The notes below the pieces were generated by a model. The model was not told where the DNA came from. It was given only the letters and a program-made list of their open reading frames with translations, and did no database searches. Both the position numbers and the translations under genes were made by a program. Of a stretch of 64,000 bases of DNA, positions 27,575 to 39,041 are shown one piece after another. This DNA is from Porphyromonadaceae bacterium (GTDB lineage Bacteria; Bacteroidota; Bacteroidia; Bacteroidales; Dysgonomonadaceae): contig JAJFTO010000001.1 of assembly GCA_021372865.1 (NCBI GenBank), positions 61,861 through 125,860 of the forward strand. Reading direction: 5' to 3'. Numbering within the stretch: position 1 is the stretch's first letter; each line of letters starts with the position of its first letter.

Positions 27575-29554
27575 TCAGCCGCGGTAGTTGCGTTTTGCAT
27601 TTGCCTTCGCCTGTTCGCGCGCCTGTTTCTCCTGCATTTTCTGAGCCTCTGCCAGGCGGGCCATGAATCCCGACTTCTTTTTCGGTTTTTTCTTGTTTTC
27701 CTCCAGCTGTGCCAGAATTTTGTCTTCATCGATAAACTGTTTCATCAGGTAAGTATGCACAATGGTAAACAGGGTGGAGAGGAAATAGTAGTAGTTTAAT
27801 CCTGCTGGATAATTATTCAGGAAGAAGAACATGAACACCGACATGAAGATTGGCATGTTTTTCATGCCGGGCAGAGTCTGCTGTCCGGTATCCATCGAGG
27901 TCATGTTGTATTTCGTATAAATCACGTTCACAACGGTCATCAGCAAACAGAAGATACTGATGTGGTTACCCAGAAAACGGGTAATCAACGGGATATTTCC
28001 ACTCCAGGAAATCAGTGAATCGTAAGTGGAAAGATCATCTGCCCAAAGGAAACCCTGATGCCGCAATTCGATGGCCGAAGGAAAGAAGAAGAACAGGGCC
28101 AGCAACACCGGCATTTGAATAAGCATGGGCAGACAGCCACTCATGGGACTAACACCTACTTTGTTATAAAGATCCATGGTGGCCTGCTGACGTTTCATCA
28201 TTTCCTCCTGCTCCTTACCGGGATATTTCTTCTCAATCTCCTGTATCTGTGGCCGCAGCACACGCATCTTTGCCGAAGAGATAAATGATTTATAGGTAAG
28301 GGGCGAGATAATCAATTTCACCATCAAAGTGAGAATGAGTATTATAAGTCCCATCCCCCATCCGAGAGAGAGGAAGAAATTAAATACGGGAATCACCAGC
28401 CACTTGTTTACCCAACTCAGCCAGCGATATCCCAGATATACAATCTCTGCGAGTTCTAGCCTGGCTCCTTTACTCACACCCTTATCATATGCCTTGAGCG
28501 TATTGTAGTGAACGGGGCCAAAATAATATTTAAATCCGGCAGAAATCAGGTCGCTGTCGGCACTTATTTCACCGGGTACCCAGACTTCGGCCTTATATTT
28601 TTTTGTGTAGTTGCTGTCACTCAGCACCTCCGAAGTGAGGATCGTATTATTGAAAGATTTTTCGCCAATGATGACGGACGAGAAATACTGATCTTTAAAG
28701 GCAAACCATTTCAATGGCTCGGAAAGCTCTTTCCTTTCGTTACGCGATTCACTCATTTTCTGTACATCCTGCTGATCATATTTGTAGTGGATTCGCGAAA
28801 ATCGTTCTTCAAATTGACGTCCTTTCTCCTGTTGACGTACCTTTTGTTCCCAGTTCATCCTGAAATTGGTCAGGCTTTCCGGATGCAGGCCGTTTTTCAT
28901 TCCCACAACCCGTACGTCGAAGTCCATCATGTATTCATTGGCAGGCAATGTGTAGACAAAGTCGATGTATTGTTCTGGCGAGCTCTGAAGGCGCATGACG
29001 ACCGACTTTCCATCGGCACTGCGGATGGGTGTAAAGAACTCCTGCTCTGTAGATAAACGGACACTATTCCGGTTGAACAGATCCAGATTGAATCTGCTTT
29101 CATCGGCATTTTCAAACAGATATAAACTGTCGCCGGTATACCGGAACTGATCTTTCATCTGAACGGATTGGATGCGTCCGCCAAGAGTATTTAACACAAT
29201 GCGCACTTTCTCATTCTCCAGGATCACCTTTTCCTCGGTCTTTGGTACCACCTGCAGTCCTTCCAGCGAGTCAACCGGTGATGTCAGGCTGTCGGAAACA
29301 GAAGTCTGCACGGTCTGACCTGCGTTGAAGAAGTCTTTGAGGTCGCTCCCCTGCTTCATCGCTACTTCACCGCTGGTATCGGGCGTCATCGTGGTAGGCA
29401 GATCGGCCGGTGCACGCGCAGCATCCACCTGTGCGATTGAATCGCGTCGATGCTTTTCGGCTTCAATCTGTTCTTTGCTGGGCCGGTTATAAATCGTAAA
29501 ACCAATAATAATGGCAGTGATCAGAAGTAGTCCGATAATTGTATTTTTATCCAT
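27575..29554 (-). CDS. yidC: membrane protein insertase YidC
   Basis: Inserts and folds inner-membrane proteins, alone or with SecYEG. The 659-aa protein has an N-terminal membrane anchor (residues about 5-20), a large periplasmic beta domain (about 90-370) and five C-terminal membrane helices with the conserved region SPLTYKSFISSAKMRVL and later PMSGCLPMLIQMPVLLALF. It ends in a basic tail (KKKPKKKSG and more), as expected for ribosome contact. It follows pyrG by 40 bases, a common Bacteroidetes pair. Confidence 0.97.
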   Translation of the reverse strand: MDKNTIIGLLLITAIIIGFTIYNRPSKEQIEAEKHRRDSIAQVDAARAPADLPTTMTPDTSGEVAMKQGSDLKDFFNAGQTVQTSVSDSLTSPVDSLEGLQVVPKTEEKVILENEKVRIVLNTLGGRIQSVQMKDQFRYTGDSLYLFENADESRFNLDLFNRNSVRLSTEQEFFTPIRSADGKSVVMRLQSSPEQYIDFVYTLPANEYMMDFDVRVVGMKNGLHPESLTNFRMNWEQKVRQQEKGRQFEERFSRIHYKYDQQDVQKMSESRNERKELSEPLKWFAFKDQYFSSVIIGEKSFNNTILTSEVLSDSNYTKKYKAEVWVPGEISADSDLISAGFKYYFGPVHYNTLKAYDKGVSKGARLELAEIVYLGYRWLSWVNKWLVIPVFNFFLSLGWGMGLIILILTLMVKLIISPLTYKSFISSAKMRVLRPQIQEIEKKYPGKEQEEMMKRQQATMDLYNKVGVSPMSGCLPMLIQMPVLLALFFFFPSAIELRHQGFLWADDLSTYDSLISWSGNIPLITRFLGNHISIFCLLMTVVNVIYTKYNMTSMDTGQQTLPGMKNMPIFMSVFMFFFLNNYPAGLNYYYFLSTLFTIVHTYLMKQFIDEDKILAQLEENKKKPKKKSGFMARLAEAQKMQEKQAREQAKANAKRNYRG

Positions 29555-29594
29555 TTTTTATTTTATTGCAGCTTTGCTGCCATGATTAACTTAT

Positions 29595-31265
<1,671 letters not shown>

Positions 31266-31280
<15 letters not shown>

Positions 31281-31937
31281 TCCCATGTTTTCGCAGCGCA
31301 TGATCTTTCCCGGAAAAGCCTGTACAATGGAATAGTTGTGTGTGGACATGATTACTGCCGTACCTTTCCCTGAGATGTCCTGCAACAATGAAACAATCTG
31401 ACTGCCCGTTTCAGGATCAAGATTACCCGTCGGTTCATCAGCCAGTATCAGCGCCGGCGAATTGAGTAATGCACGGGCGATGACCACCCGCTGCTGTTCA
31501 CCACCCGACAGTTCGTGGGGCATTTTATAAGTTTTATTCTGCATCCCTACCTGTACAAGCACCTCATTGATGCGATCCTTGATCTCTCTCTTGTTTTTCC
31601 ATCCAGTAGCGCGGAGTACAAATTCCAGGTTTTTTTCTACGGTCCGGTCGATCAACAGTTGAAAATCCTGAAATACAATACCTATTTTCCGTCGCAGGAA
31701 TGGGACCAGTTTACGCTTGATTGAGGAAAGTTCATAGTCAAACACCCGCGCGCTGCCTTCAGCAATGGGCAGCTCTGCATACATGCTCTTCAGAAGGGTA
31801 CTCTTTCCCGATCCTACCTTGCCAATAATATAAAGAAAATCACCCCTGTAAACGGTCAGGTTTACATTGCGCAGAATGATGTTCTCATCGCGATTCAACT
31901 GTACGTTTGAATAATTTACCAACTGCTCCTGCACCAT
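31266..31937 (-). CDS. ftsE: cell-division ABC transporter ATPase FtsE
   Basis: A 223-aa ABC ATPase that with FtsX activates septal wall hydrolases. Walker A is GKVGSGKST (residues 39-47), the signature is LSGGEQQRV, Walker B is [13 protein letters not shown], and the H-loop is MSTHNYSIV. The Q-loop has [10 protein letters not shown]. The FtsE-type signature makes it a close FtsE/LolD relative. No ftsX lies in the window, so the assignment to FtsE is by similarity to Bacteroidetes FtsE. It overlaps the upstream SHOCT gene (TAATG). Confidence 0.88.
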
Positions 31938-32407
31938 TATTTAATGAATTGAATCGTAAACGGATATTTCCAGTACTCGCCATTGTTTGCCTTCACCGAA
32001 GCCAGAATCACAAAAACAACATAGAGTAGGCCGACCAGCACAGCCAGAGGGATTCCGATGACTGTGATTGAAAGTACGGCTGCATAGAGGACATAACTGA
32101 TCATAAAGTTGAGGATGTTTTTGCCATGCATGTCTACTTTCACATTGGTTTCTTTGTTGGTAATCCACATCAGCACAGGTACAACGAAACCGGCAAGCGG
32201 GATGATGATACCTGCAAACTGGCTAAGATGCATCAGCATCAGATAGCTGTTTTCGTTCATTCCAAACAAAGGTTTTCCGTTGAAGCCACCACCTGTACTT
32301 CCTTCGTCGTTCAGTATCTTCGCTTTTTCACGCTGATATTCCTCTTCGGAAATACTTCCTTTTTCCCTTAATTCATCGAGAATCTTTAAATCTTCGTATT
32401 TCATCAT
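31937..32407 (-). CDS. DUF4870 membrane protein with N-terminal SHOCT segment
   Basis: A 156-aa protein. The N-terminus (DLKILDELREKGSISEEEYQREKAKIL) is a SHOCT-like helical segment. The rest is a DUF4870/Tic20-like domain with three membrane helices (about residues 55-80, 95-118 and 120-145). Function unknown. The frame is open further upstream to 32467, but a start at 32407 avoids overlap with the VanZ gene. It overlaps ftsE by one base. Confidence 0.82.
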   Translation of the reverse strand: MMKYEDLKILDELREKGSISEEEYQREKAKILNDEGSTGGGFNGKPLFGMNENSYLMLMHLSQFAGIIIPLAGFVVPVLMWITNKETNVKVDMHGKNILNFMISYVLYAAVLSITVIGIPLAVLVGLLYVVFVILASVKANNGEYWKYPFTIQFIK

Positions 32408-32441
32408 TTCAGGATTTTGAGTTATTCTAAAGGTAAGCTTT

Positions 32442-32849
32442 TCACAAAGATATATTTTTTCTGTCATACCGCCGTTTCCTGAAGAAAATAATTATGAGGA
32501 TAACAGCTGTCAGTGAACCCAAAATGTCTGCAATCCAGTCGCCCCACTCGGCACTGCGGGGGGGAAAGAAATACTTCTGCAACAGTTCAATGGCTCCTCC
32601 ATAGAGCACAGGTACCAGAAAACCCCACAATATCGACCGGAAGACGGCAGGATTTCCTTTGTGCATCCGGTAATAGTCGACCAATGACACAGCGGAAAGG
32701 AAGAAGAACATACCAAAGTGTACCAGCTTATCCCATGGAACATCATCCGGCATATCGGGTACCTGCGAAGGCGAGACAAGACATGTGGCAAAAAAAATGA
32801 TGAATCCTGTGATCAGCGGCAGAAAAGTATATCGGAGCAGTAATTTCAT
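32442..32849 (-). CDS. VanZ-family membrane protein
   Basis: A 135-aa membrane protein of the VanZ-like family with about four helices. The segment VPWDKLVHFGMFFFLSAV and the later IELLQKYFFPPRSAEWGDWIADILGS carry the family pattern. Function unknown in Bacteroidetes; VanZ gives mild teicoplanin resistance elsewhere. The start at 32849 is chosen because upstream frame residues look non-coding. It heads a minus-strand unit with the SHOCT gene and ftsE. Confidence 0.85.
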   Translation of the reverse strand: MKLLLRYTFLPLITGFIIFFATCLVSPSQVPDMPDDVPWDKLVHFGMFFFLSAVSLVDYYRMHKGNPAVFRSILWGFLVPVLYGGAIELLQKYFFPPRSAEWGDWIADILGSLTAVILIIIFFRKRRYDRKNISL

Positions 32850-32877
32850 TCGCGTACAATTAAGCGGTAAGCGATTG

Positions 32878-32885
32878 CAAAGATA
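32878..32885 (-). promoter_or_regulatory. -7 box of the vanZ-ftsE unit
   Basis: Minus-strand TATCTTTG, an exact TAnnTTTG match, 28 bases upstream of the VanZ start. No TTTG is seen at -33. Confidence 0.55.
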
Positions 32886-33015
32886 GCAGGGATTTATAAA
32901 CATATAACTAAAAGATCGATCCAATATCACAAAAAATTTGTTCCTTTGTCTGAAAATGATACATAAGCTGCGCCAGCTGCTTATAATGAAAAATAGAGGA
33001 ATTCGGGAATAAATT

Positions 33016-34728
33016 ATGAGAAAAGGTTTTCTTTTTATACTTACAACAATTGCTGTAATGCAGGCTGTTGCACAAGACCCTGCCACGGATAAGAATCAGC
33101 GCTATTATGACATCAATAAAAACATCGACATATTCAATTCCGTCCTGAGGGAGCTGGATATGTTTTATGTGGACAGCATAGAGGTAAACAACCTGGTGCA
33201 GGGTACCATTGGCAACATGCTTAGCCGGCTCGATCCCTACACCGAGTATTACTCAGAAGAAAACATGGGTGATTTGCAATTTCTTACCACCGGTGAGTAT
33301 GCCGGCATTGGCGCCATCATTTCCTACAATCACGGGCGTGTGATCATCAACGAACCCTATGAGGGGTTGCCGGCCGACAAAGCCGGATTAAAAGCGGGTG
33401 ATTCCATTCTGGCAATCGATGGAGAAGATATGCGCACGGCCAATGTCAAACAGGTGAGCGACAAGCTGAAAGGTACGCCGGGGACCCTCCTTAAACTGAC
33501 CATTCAACGGCCTGGTGAAAAAAAACAACAAACACTTTCCATTCAACGTGATAAGATAGAGATGGACCCGATCACCTATGCAGGGATGGTGGACAAGAAG
33601 ACCGGATACTTTCACTATGGAAGCTTCACCACCAAGAGTGCCGAGCGGGTGAAAGAGACCGTCACCAAACTAAAAAAACAGGGAGCAACCTCACTGATCA
33701 TGGACCTGCGGGGTAATGGTGGCGGCATTCTCGACGAAGCGGTAGATGTAGTGAATCTATTTGTACCCAAGGGTCAGGAGATTGTCTTTACCAGGGGAAA
33801 GGTGAAACAATGGGACCGCTCATACCATACGCAAAATCAGCCCATCGATGAAATCATTCCCATCGTCGTGTTGATCGACACCGGTTCAGCTTCAGCCTCT
33901 GAGATCGTGGCAGGCAGTCTCCAGGATCTGGATCGCGCGGTGATCATAGGCAACCGTTCTTTCGGTAAAGGACTGGTACAAACGCCCCGCGATCTCCCCT
34001 ATGGAGGAAACATTAAAATTACTACTTCCAAATATTACATTCCCAGCGGGAGATGCATCCAGGCGCTCGATTATTCGCACCGCAATCCCGATGGCAGCGT
34101 GGCCCGTGTGCCCGACTCTCTCACCAGTGTATTCAAAACCAAAAACGGGAGGGAAGTTCGCGACGGTGGCGGCATCACGCCCGACATCTCCATTCCCCAG
34201 GAAGCTGGCGGTACCATTGCTTTTTACCTGATGACAGACAACGTCATTTTTGATTTTGTCACCGGCTGGATGCAGGAAAACCAGGAGATAGCACCACCTG
34301 AAAAATTTCGTTTGACGGATGCCGATTACGACAAATTCCGGGAATTTGTAAAGAAGAGGGATTTTAAATATGATCAGCTGAGCGAGCGTTCACTGGAACA
34401 GCTGAAGAGCATAATGGAGTTTGAAGGTTATATGGGTGTGGCGTCCGAAGAATACAAAGCACTGGAGGCAAAGCTTCAGCCCAATCTGGAGCGTGACCTG
34501 GGACTCTTCAAGGAAGAGATCAAAAAGATGATTGAATCTGAAATTGTACAACGTCGCTATTACAAAAAAGGAGTACTTATTCACCAGCTTTCCAGCGACA
34601 AGGTGTTCGACAAAGCGATGGAGTTACTTCGTAATCCCGACTCATATCGTTCGCTGCTGCAGCCTAAAAAGGCAAATATGCCTTCGGCAAAAGAGATAAA
34701 GAAAAAACTGAAGGATCAGTTCTCATAA
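33016..34728 (+). CDS. C-terminal processing peptidase, S41 family
   Basis: A 570-aa periplasmic tail-specific protease (Ctp/Prc type). An N-terminal signal peptide (residues 1-19) is followed by a PDZ domain at about 90-175 (GIGAIISYNHGRVIINEPYEG and GLKAGDSILAIDGED) and the protease core. The nucleophile Ser293 lies in GSASASEI and the general base Lys318 in RSFGKGLVQT. The C-terminal 200 residues form a helical extension as in Bacteroidetes Ctp proteins. It is the first of three close plus-strand genes (capA and mgtC follow). Confidence 0.93.
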   Translation: MRKGFLFILTTIAVMQAVAQDPATDKNQRYYDINKNIDIFNSVLRELDMFYVDSIEVNNLVQGTIGNMLSRLDPYTEYYSEENMGDLQFLTTGEYAGIGAIISYNHGRVIINEPYEGLPADKAGLKAGDSILAIDGEDMRTANVKQVSDKLKGTPGTLLKLTIQRPGEKKQQTLSIQRDKIEMDPITYAGMVDKKTGYFHYGSFTTKSAERVKETVTKLKKQGATSLIMDLRGNGGGILDEAVDVVNLFVPKGQEIVFTRGKVKQWDRSYHTQNQPIDEIIPIVVLIDTGSASASEIVAGSLQDLDRAVIIGNRSFGKGLVQTPRDLPYGGNIKITTSKYYIPSGRCIQALDYSHRNPDGSVARVPDSLTSVFKTKNGREVRDGGGITPDISIPQEAGGTIAFYLMTDNVIFDFVTGWMQENQEIAPPEKFRLTDADYDKFREFVKKRDFKYDQLSERSLEQLKSIMEFEGYMGVASEEYKALEAKLQPNLERDLGLFKEEIKKMIESEIVQRRYYKKGVLIHQLSSDKVFDKAMELLRNPDSYRSLLQPKKANMPSAKEIKKKLKDQFS

Positions 34729-34780
34729 ATTGAATCATGGGTTAATTGTTCAGTAGGTTGAATCTGAGAGAACAGATCGT

Positions 34781-35842
34781 ATGAAAACGGCGATCACAAT
34801 ATTTTTTTTCTTTGGTCTGTACTTGGAGGTGGCATCACAGGAGAGTCGTGTCACCCTGCTTTTTGCAGGCGATGCGATGCAACATTTACCCCAGGTACAG
34901 GGGGCTAGAAATGAGGATGGCAGCTTTGCTTATGACTCCTGCTTTAGCCTGATGAAAGAACGCATTTCGGCTGCCGACATTGCGGGCTTGAACTTTGAAA
35001 CTACACTGGGTGAGGTTCCATATACCGGTTATCCGCTTTTCAGTTCCCCCGATGCATTTGCCTTCAGCCTGAAAGATGCGGGATTCGACATTTTCTTTCA
35101 GGCCAACAATCACGCGCTCGATCGACGCCGGAAAGGGCTTGAACGAACCATCGACCTGCTCGACTCAATCGGCGTCAAACACACCGGCACTTTCCGGACA
35201 GAAGCTGAACGCTTGTTGCACTACCCGCTCATGGTCATCAAAAATGGAATACGCATTGCTTTTTTGAACTACACCTACGATACCAACGGATTGCCTGTGA
35301 AGGAACCCAACAAGGTGAATGTAATTGATACCAATCGGATCATCCGGGACATCCGTCACACACGCCTATACAAACCCGACATCATCATAGCCCAGATGCA
35401 CTGGGGAGAAGAATATCGGACCACTCCTTCCTTTGATCAGCAGAGACTGACCAATTTTTTACTGAGCCAGGGTGTTCGCATCATCATCGGCCATCACCCG
35501 CATGTGGTACAACCCATAGTGGTGGAGAAGGAAAAGAATGAAATTCAACATGTTGTATACTACTCCCTGGGAAACTTCATCTCAAATCAGCAACGATTGC
35601 ATACCGGGGGTGGCATGTTGGCGGAGATTGTGATCAGTAAAAAAAACATTGGGTCACCGGTAGTCATCGAAAAGTGCGGCCATACCTTGGTGTGGGTGCA
35701 AAAAAGAATGAACAACGGGAAAATTCAATTCAGTCTTGTTCCTTCATGGGAAATCAATAAACAGCCAATGGGTGAAGAAGACAAACAAAAAATGAATAAG
35801 TTTGTTGAAGATGTGGAAAGCATTCTTCAACAGGAATTATAA
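34781..35842 (+). CDS. CapA-family metallophosphatase-like protein
   Basis: A 353-aa exported protein of the PGA_cap/CapA family with a signal peptide (residues 1-18). Family motifs are LFAGDAMQH, GLNFETTLG, ANNHALDRR and MHWGEEYRT, followed by IIIGHHPHVVQP. Relatives take part in poly-gamma-glutamate or capsule handling, and the fold resembles calcineurin-type phosphatases; the substrate here is unknown. It starts 52 bases after the S41 peptidase and ends 9 bases before mgtC. Confidence 0.9.
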   Translation: MKTAITIFFFFGLYLEVASQESRVTLLFAGDAMQHLPQVQGARNEDGSFAYDSCFSLMKERISAADIAGLNFETTLGEVPYTGYPLFSSPDAFAFSLKDAGFDIFFQANNHALDRRRKGLERTIDLLDSIGVKHTGTFRTEAERLLHYPLMVIKNGIRIAFLNYTYDTNGLPVKEPNKVNVIDTNRIIRDIRHTRLYKPDIIIAQMHWGEEYRTTPSFDQQRLTNFLLSQGVRIIIGHHPHVVQPIVVEKEKNEIQHVVYYSLGNFISNQQRLHTGGGMLAEIVISKKNIGSPVVIEKCGHTLVWVQKRMNNGKIQFSLVPSWEINKQPMGEEDKQKMNKFVEDVESILQQEL

Positions 35843-35851
35843 ATCATAATT

Positions 35852-36316
35852 ATGGGACTGTTCGAATTTATCATACGCATGTTGGCTGCTACAGCCGCAG
35901 GAGGTGCACTGGGAATGGAACGGGAATCAAGCAACAAAAGCGCTGGCCTGCGTACGCACACCCTGGTGGCTGTAAGCGCCTGCATTTTCACACTCATCTC
36001 ACTCCGGGTGGTGGACGATGGTGGGTCTGGCGATCCCACGCGGGTTGTGGGACAGATTGTGACAGGTATCGGCTTTCTGGGTGCCGGCGTAATCCTGCAT
36101 AGAGGAGCCAATGTGCAGGGACTGACCACGGCGGCGACCATCTGGAGCAGCGCGGCACTGGGATGCCTTGCCGCATTTGGATACTACTGGGAATTGTTAG
36201 CCGCCACAGTATTGATCATTTTCGTCAACATCGTTTTTAAGAAGGCAGACATCTGGTTTCGGAAAAATCCAAGAAATGGGAAAAAGACCGGTGAAGACAA
36301 AGATTTGTTTGAGTAA
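35852..36316 (+). CDS. MgtC/SapB-family membrane protein
   Basis: A 154-aa inner-membrane protein with about four or five helices. The family signature is clear: GGALGMERESSNKSAGLRTH, ending with GFLGAGVILHRG and GLTTAATIWSSAALG. MgtC proteins act on membrane potential or ATP synthase and help survival at low magnesium. It is short because it lacks the C-terminal ACT-like domain. It closes the ctp-capA-mgtC run. Confidence 0.92.
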   Translation: MGLFEFIIRMLAATAAGGALGMERESSNKSAGLRTHTLVAVSACIFTLISLRVVDDGGSGDPTRVVGQIVTGIGFLGAGVILHRGANVQGLTTAATIWSSAALGCLAAFGYYWELLAATVLIIFVNIVFKKADIWFRKNPRNGKKTGEDKDLFE

Positions 36317-36317
36317 T

Positions 36318-36359
36318 AATCACGAAAGATTACATGATAATCACGAAAGATTACATGAT
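36318..36359. repeat. tandem duplication of a 21-bp unit at convergent gene ends
   Basis: Two identical 21-bp copies (36318-36338 and 36339-36359) follow the mgtC stop directly. The second copy contains the stop codon of the convergent DUF1460 gene (36351). Each copy holds a small inverted repeat AATC-ACGAAA-GATT, so the RNA would carry two short hairpins. No T-run follows. Confidence 0.85.
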
Positions 36360-37199
36360 CTGCGATACCAAAATTCCGGTGCAGGATTTCTGTCCCATGC
36401 AATAATCGCTGAGTGTTTTTTCGTCGATCACCACCCTTTGCCGGGCACTGGAAGCATGAATGAAAGTCAGCCTGTCCCCTTCACGAAAAGTAAAGCCTGT
36501 GTGAGAAACATCCAATCCGCGGATGTCGGTGGTAAAACCAATCATTGCCATGTGCGGAATCAGGGGTGCGGTAATGGCTATATTTGCTTTGGGAAGAAAA
36601 GCAAAACCACCCCTGCTGTTGATTTCTTTCTCCCGTTCGACAATCTCCTGCAACATTACATCATCATCCTTCAACTGGCTGTATGACTCCCTGTGGGCAG
36701 ACATGAAACCGATGGTTTTCTCTTCTCTTGTACCACCCAGGGCTATCGAGATATTTTTCAGCGTGCCATTTCGTTCATTTTCATACACCCAGTCGGAAGT
36801 ATAGTGAAGGCGCGAAGTATATCCTTTTATCATGCCATTACGGTATCTGATATTTTGCAATTCGGTCAGAAAGGTATTAAATGAAGGAATTGCCGACAAT
36901 GCAGTACGGGAGAGTGCGATCACCGTTTCCACAAACGTGGTGCAATCGAACGCACGAAGGTTCACCACGAGTGTCTCCCCGGCAGAGGTTTCGAGTGTGT
37001 GGGCTTCATAAGGCTTTCCAAGAAAGAATGTAGCCGTCTTCTCCAGTACCTCTGTTTTGGAAAGATTTTTAAAGGGTTTAATATAGGAGATATATTGATT
37101 GAAAATCTGCAGATCTTCGGGGGTATAATACACTTTTGGTTGCGCAGATATCGCTCCGGCAACCAAAAACATGCATATTATCACGGGGATCGACTTCAT
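36351..37199 (-). CDS. DUF1460 (N-acetylmuramoyl-L-alanine amidase-like) exported protein
   Basis: A 282-aa secreted protein with signal peptide (residues 1-19) and a DUF1460 domain, a papain-like NlpC/P60-related amidase. The nucleophile is Cys86 in RAFDCTTFVE. The remaining family pattern (YRNGMIKGYTSRLHYTSDW) supplies the conserved His region. Likely trims peptidoglycan peptides. Its last codons lie in the 21-bp tandem repeat. Confidence 0.88.
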   Translation of the reverse strand: MKSIPVIICMFLVAGAISAQPKVYYTPEDLQIFNQYISYIKPFKNLSKTEVLEKTATFFLGKPYEAHTLETSAGETLVVNLRAFDCTTFVETVIALSRTALSAIPSFNTFLTELQNIRYRNGMIKGYTSRLHYTSDWVYENERNGTLKNISIALGGTREEKTIGFMSAHRESYSQLKDDDVMLQEIVEREKEINSRGGFAFLPKANIAITAPLIPHMAMIGFTTDIRGLDVSHTGFTFREGDRLTFIHASSARQRVVIDEKTLSDYCMGQKSCTGILVSQIM

Positions 37200-37216
37200 T
37201 GTTCAAATAAAAGCAG

Positions 37217-37885
37217 TTACCACCTGTTCATTTTTTTTGCTCTTTTCTGCTGTTCTTTGTATATTTTCTCGTTTTGCTTGTAAATTTTTTTGTTGCCCTT
37301 CTCCCATTCATCCCTCATTTTCTGATCTCGTTTGGCTATTTCCTTATTCCGTTTTTCAATCTGTTTTTCAATTTTTTCCATCTCTTTGGCGGAATATGGG
37401 TCGAGTAATATCAACCGGTCGTTCATATGCAACCGATTGCGGCGTGCAATACCCGGGTTACGGTTGCGTCCGTAGTCGTCGTAAATATCTCTCCAGTACC
37501 GATTTTTTTGACTCATCATCGCTTTCATCCGGTGAAATTCTGCCGATCCGGGTTTTATGCCATAACGTTTGGCAATTACTCCCCATCCGTTACCCTGTGG
37601 TTGATCACGATAGATACCAAGCAGGTCACCTACAGGAACACCAAGAAAGTTACTTATTTCCAGGCCCAAGGCTACATTTCCCCAGTCGTAGCCGAAACCG
37701 CCAAACAACTGAACCAGCGTATTGTGCGGTACGCCATAATGATTTTCATACAATACCATCACCTGATCGTCGGCATAACGATCGGAATAACTTCTGATAT
37801 CTCTGGAAAACTGCAGGTAATCCGTCTGCGCAAACATCACAGCGGAAAACAGTATCAGTGAAATTGTAGCGATTCCTTTTTTCAT
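37217..37885 (-). CDS. exported protein with lysine-rich coiled-coil tail, unknown function
   Basis: An unrecognised 222-aa protein with a signal peptide (residues 1-19). The middle contains YENHYGVPHNTLVQLFGGFGY and LEISNFLGVPVGDLLGIY, a helical domain. The final 60 residues are very charged and helical (EKIEKQIEKRNKEIAKRDQK and then KKIYKQNEKIYKE). The tail predicts a coiled coil that could bind peptidoglycan or nucleic acid. Possibly Bacteroidetes-specific. It is 17 bases upstream of the DUF1460 gene on the same strand, so the two may be co-expressed. Confidence 0.75.
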   Translation of the reverse strand: MKKGIATISLILFSAVMFAQTDYLQFSRDIRSYSDRYADDQVMVLYENHYGVPHNTLVQLFGGFGYDWGNVALGLEISNFLGVPVGDLLGIYRDQPQGNGWGVIAKRYGIKPGSAEFHRMKAMMSQKNRYWRDIYDDYGRNRNPGIARRNRLHMNDRLILLDPYSAKEMEKIEKQIEKRNKEIAKRDQKMRDEWEKGNKKIYKQNEKIYKEQQKRAKKMNRW

Positions 37886-37962
37886 AATTCTTCCTTTTAG
37901 TTACATTAATTACTACTTTTATCCTTAGATGGGGTAAAAGACAAAAGGTTTATTCATCGCCA

Positions 37963-39033
37963 CTATGCCTGGTTTGTTCTGGCCAGCAGAAAATAATCCA
38001 TGATGGTCATGGCAGCCATTGCTTCCACAATGGGTACAGCCCGGGGTAATACACAGGGATCGTGTCTCCCACGAGCTTTGAGGGTTGTATCCTTTCCATG
38101 GATATCTACCGATTGTTGCTCGGTGAGGATGGTGGATACCGGTTTAAAAGCCACCCTGAAATAAATATCCTGTCCGTTTGAGATGCCTGCCTGAATACCG
38201 CCGGAACGGTTTGTACGGGTACTTATCTTGCCGTGGTCATCATAAAACGAATCGTTCACCTCTGATCCGCGCCCAGTGACATTGAATCCCATGCCGTACT
38301 CGAAACCCTTGACCGCGTTGATACCCAACATGGCCGAACCGAGGGCAGCATGTAACTTTCCAAAGACCGGCTCACCGAGACCCACGGGTGTCCCCTTGAT
38401 GACGCAGGTAATGATCCCGCCGATGGTATCGCCCTGATAACGTACCTCGTTGATGAGTCCGATCATCTTTTCGGCTACTTCGGGATCGGGACAACGCACC
38501 ATATTTTCTTCGGTACGTGACAGGTCGTATTTCCTGTAATCGTTCTCCAGTGCGATCTCGCCCACCTGGGAAGTATAAGCGGTAATATCAATCTGATACT
38601 GACGAAGCCAGAGCTTGGCTACCGCACCGGCTACGATGCGTGCAATGGTCTCCCTGGCAGATGAACGGCCACCTCCACGGTGGTCGCGGATACCATATTT
38701 CTGCTGATAGGTAAAATCGGCATGCGACGGACGAAATACCTCCCTGAGATTGTCGTAGTCGGACGACTGCTGGTTTTCATTTCGCACGATAAAACCAATC
38801 GGAGCTCCAGTCGTTGTACCCTCGAATATTCCGGAGAGCAGCTCCACCTTGTCCGACTCTTTTCTGGGCGTGGTGATGCGAGACTGTCCCGGGCGTCGTC
38901 TGTCCAGTTCGGCCTGAATAAAATCCATATCGATCACCAGGCCCGGTGGACAGCCGTCTATCACGCCACCTACCGCTGCCCCATGTGACTCGCCAAAAGA
39001 AGTCAGCCTGTATAGGTTTCCAAAAGTGTTCAT
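37963..39033 (-). CDS. aroC: chorismate synthase
   Basis: Last step of the shikimate pathway, EPSP to chorismate with reduced FMN. The 356-aa protein has the three family signatures: [18 protein letters not shown] at the start, the segment [20 protein letters not shown], and the C-terminal [19 protein letters not shown] with its conserved His and Asp. Full length. It is 8 bases after the SlyD-like gene on the same strand. Confidence 0.97.
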   Translation of the reverse strand: MNTFGNLYRLTSFGESHGAAVGGVIDGCPPGLVIDMDFIQAELDRRRPGQSRITTPRKESDKVELLSGIFEGTTTGAPIGFIVRNENQQSSDYDNLREVFRPSHADFTYQQKYGIRDHRGGGRSSARETIARIVAGAVAKLWLRQYQIDITAYTSQVGEIALENDYRKYDLSRTEENMVRCPDPEVAEKMIGLINEVRYQGDTIGGIITCVIKGTPVGLGEPVFGKLHAALGSAMLGINAVKGFEYGMGFNVTGRGSEVNDSFYDDHGKISTRTNRSGGIQAGISNGQDIYFRVAFKPVSTILTEQQSVDIHGKDTTLKARGRHDPCVLPRAVPIVEAMAAMTIMDYFLLARTNQA

Positions 39034-39041
39034 TTTTCCAA

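Noticed and set aside
37886..37962. Possible aroC terminator (CTTTTATCC with GGGGTAAAAG)
   Set aside because: The stem has a bulge and no T-run follows on the minus strand.
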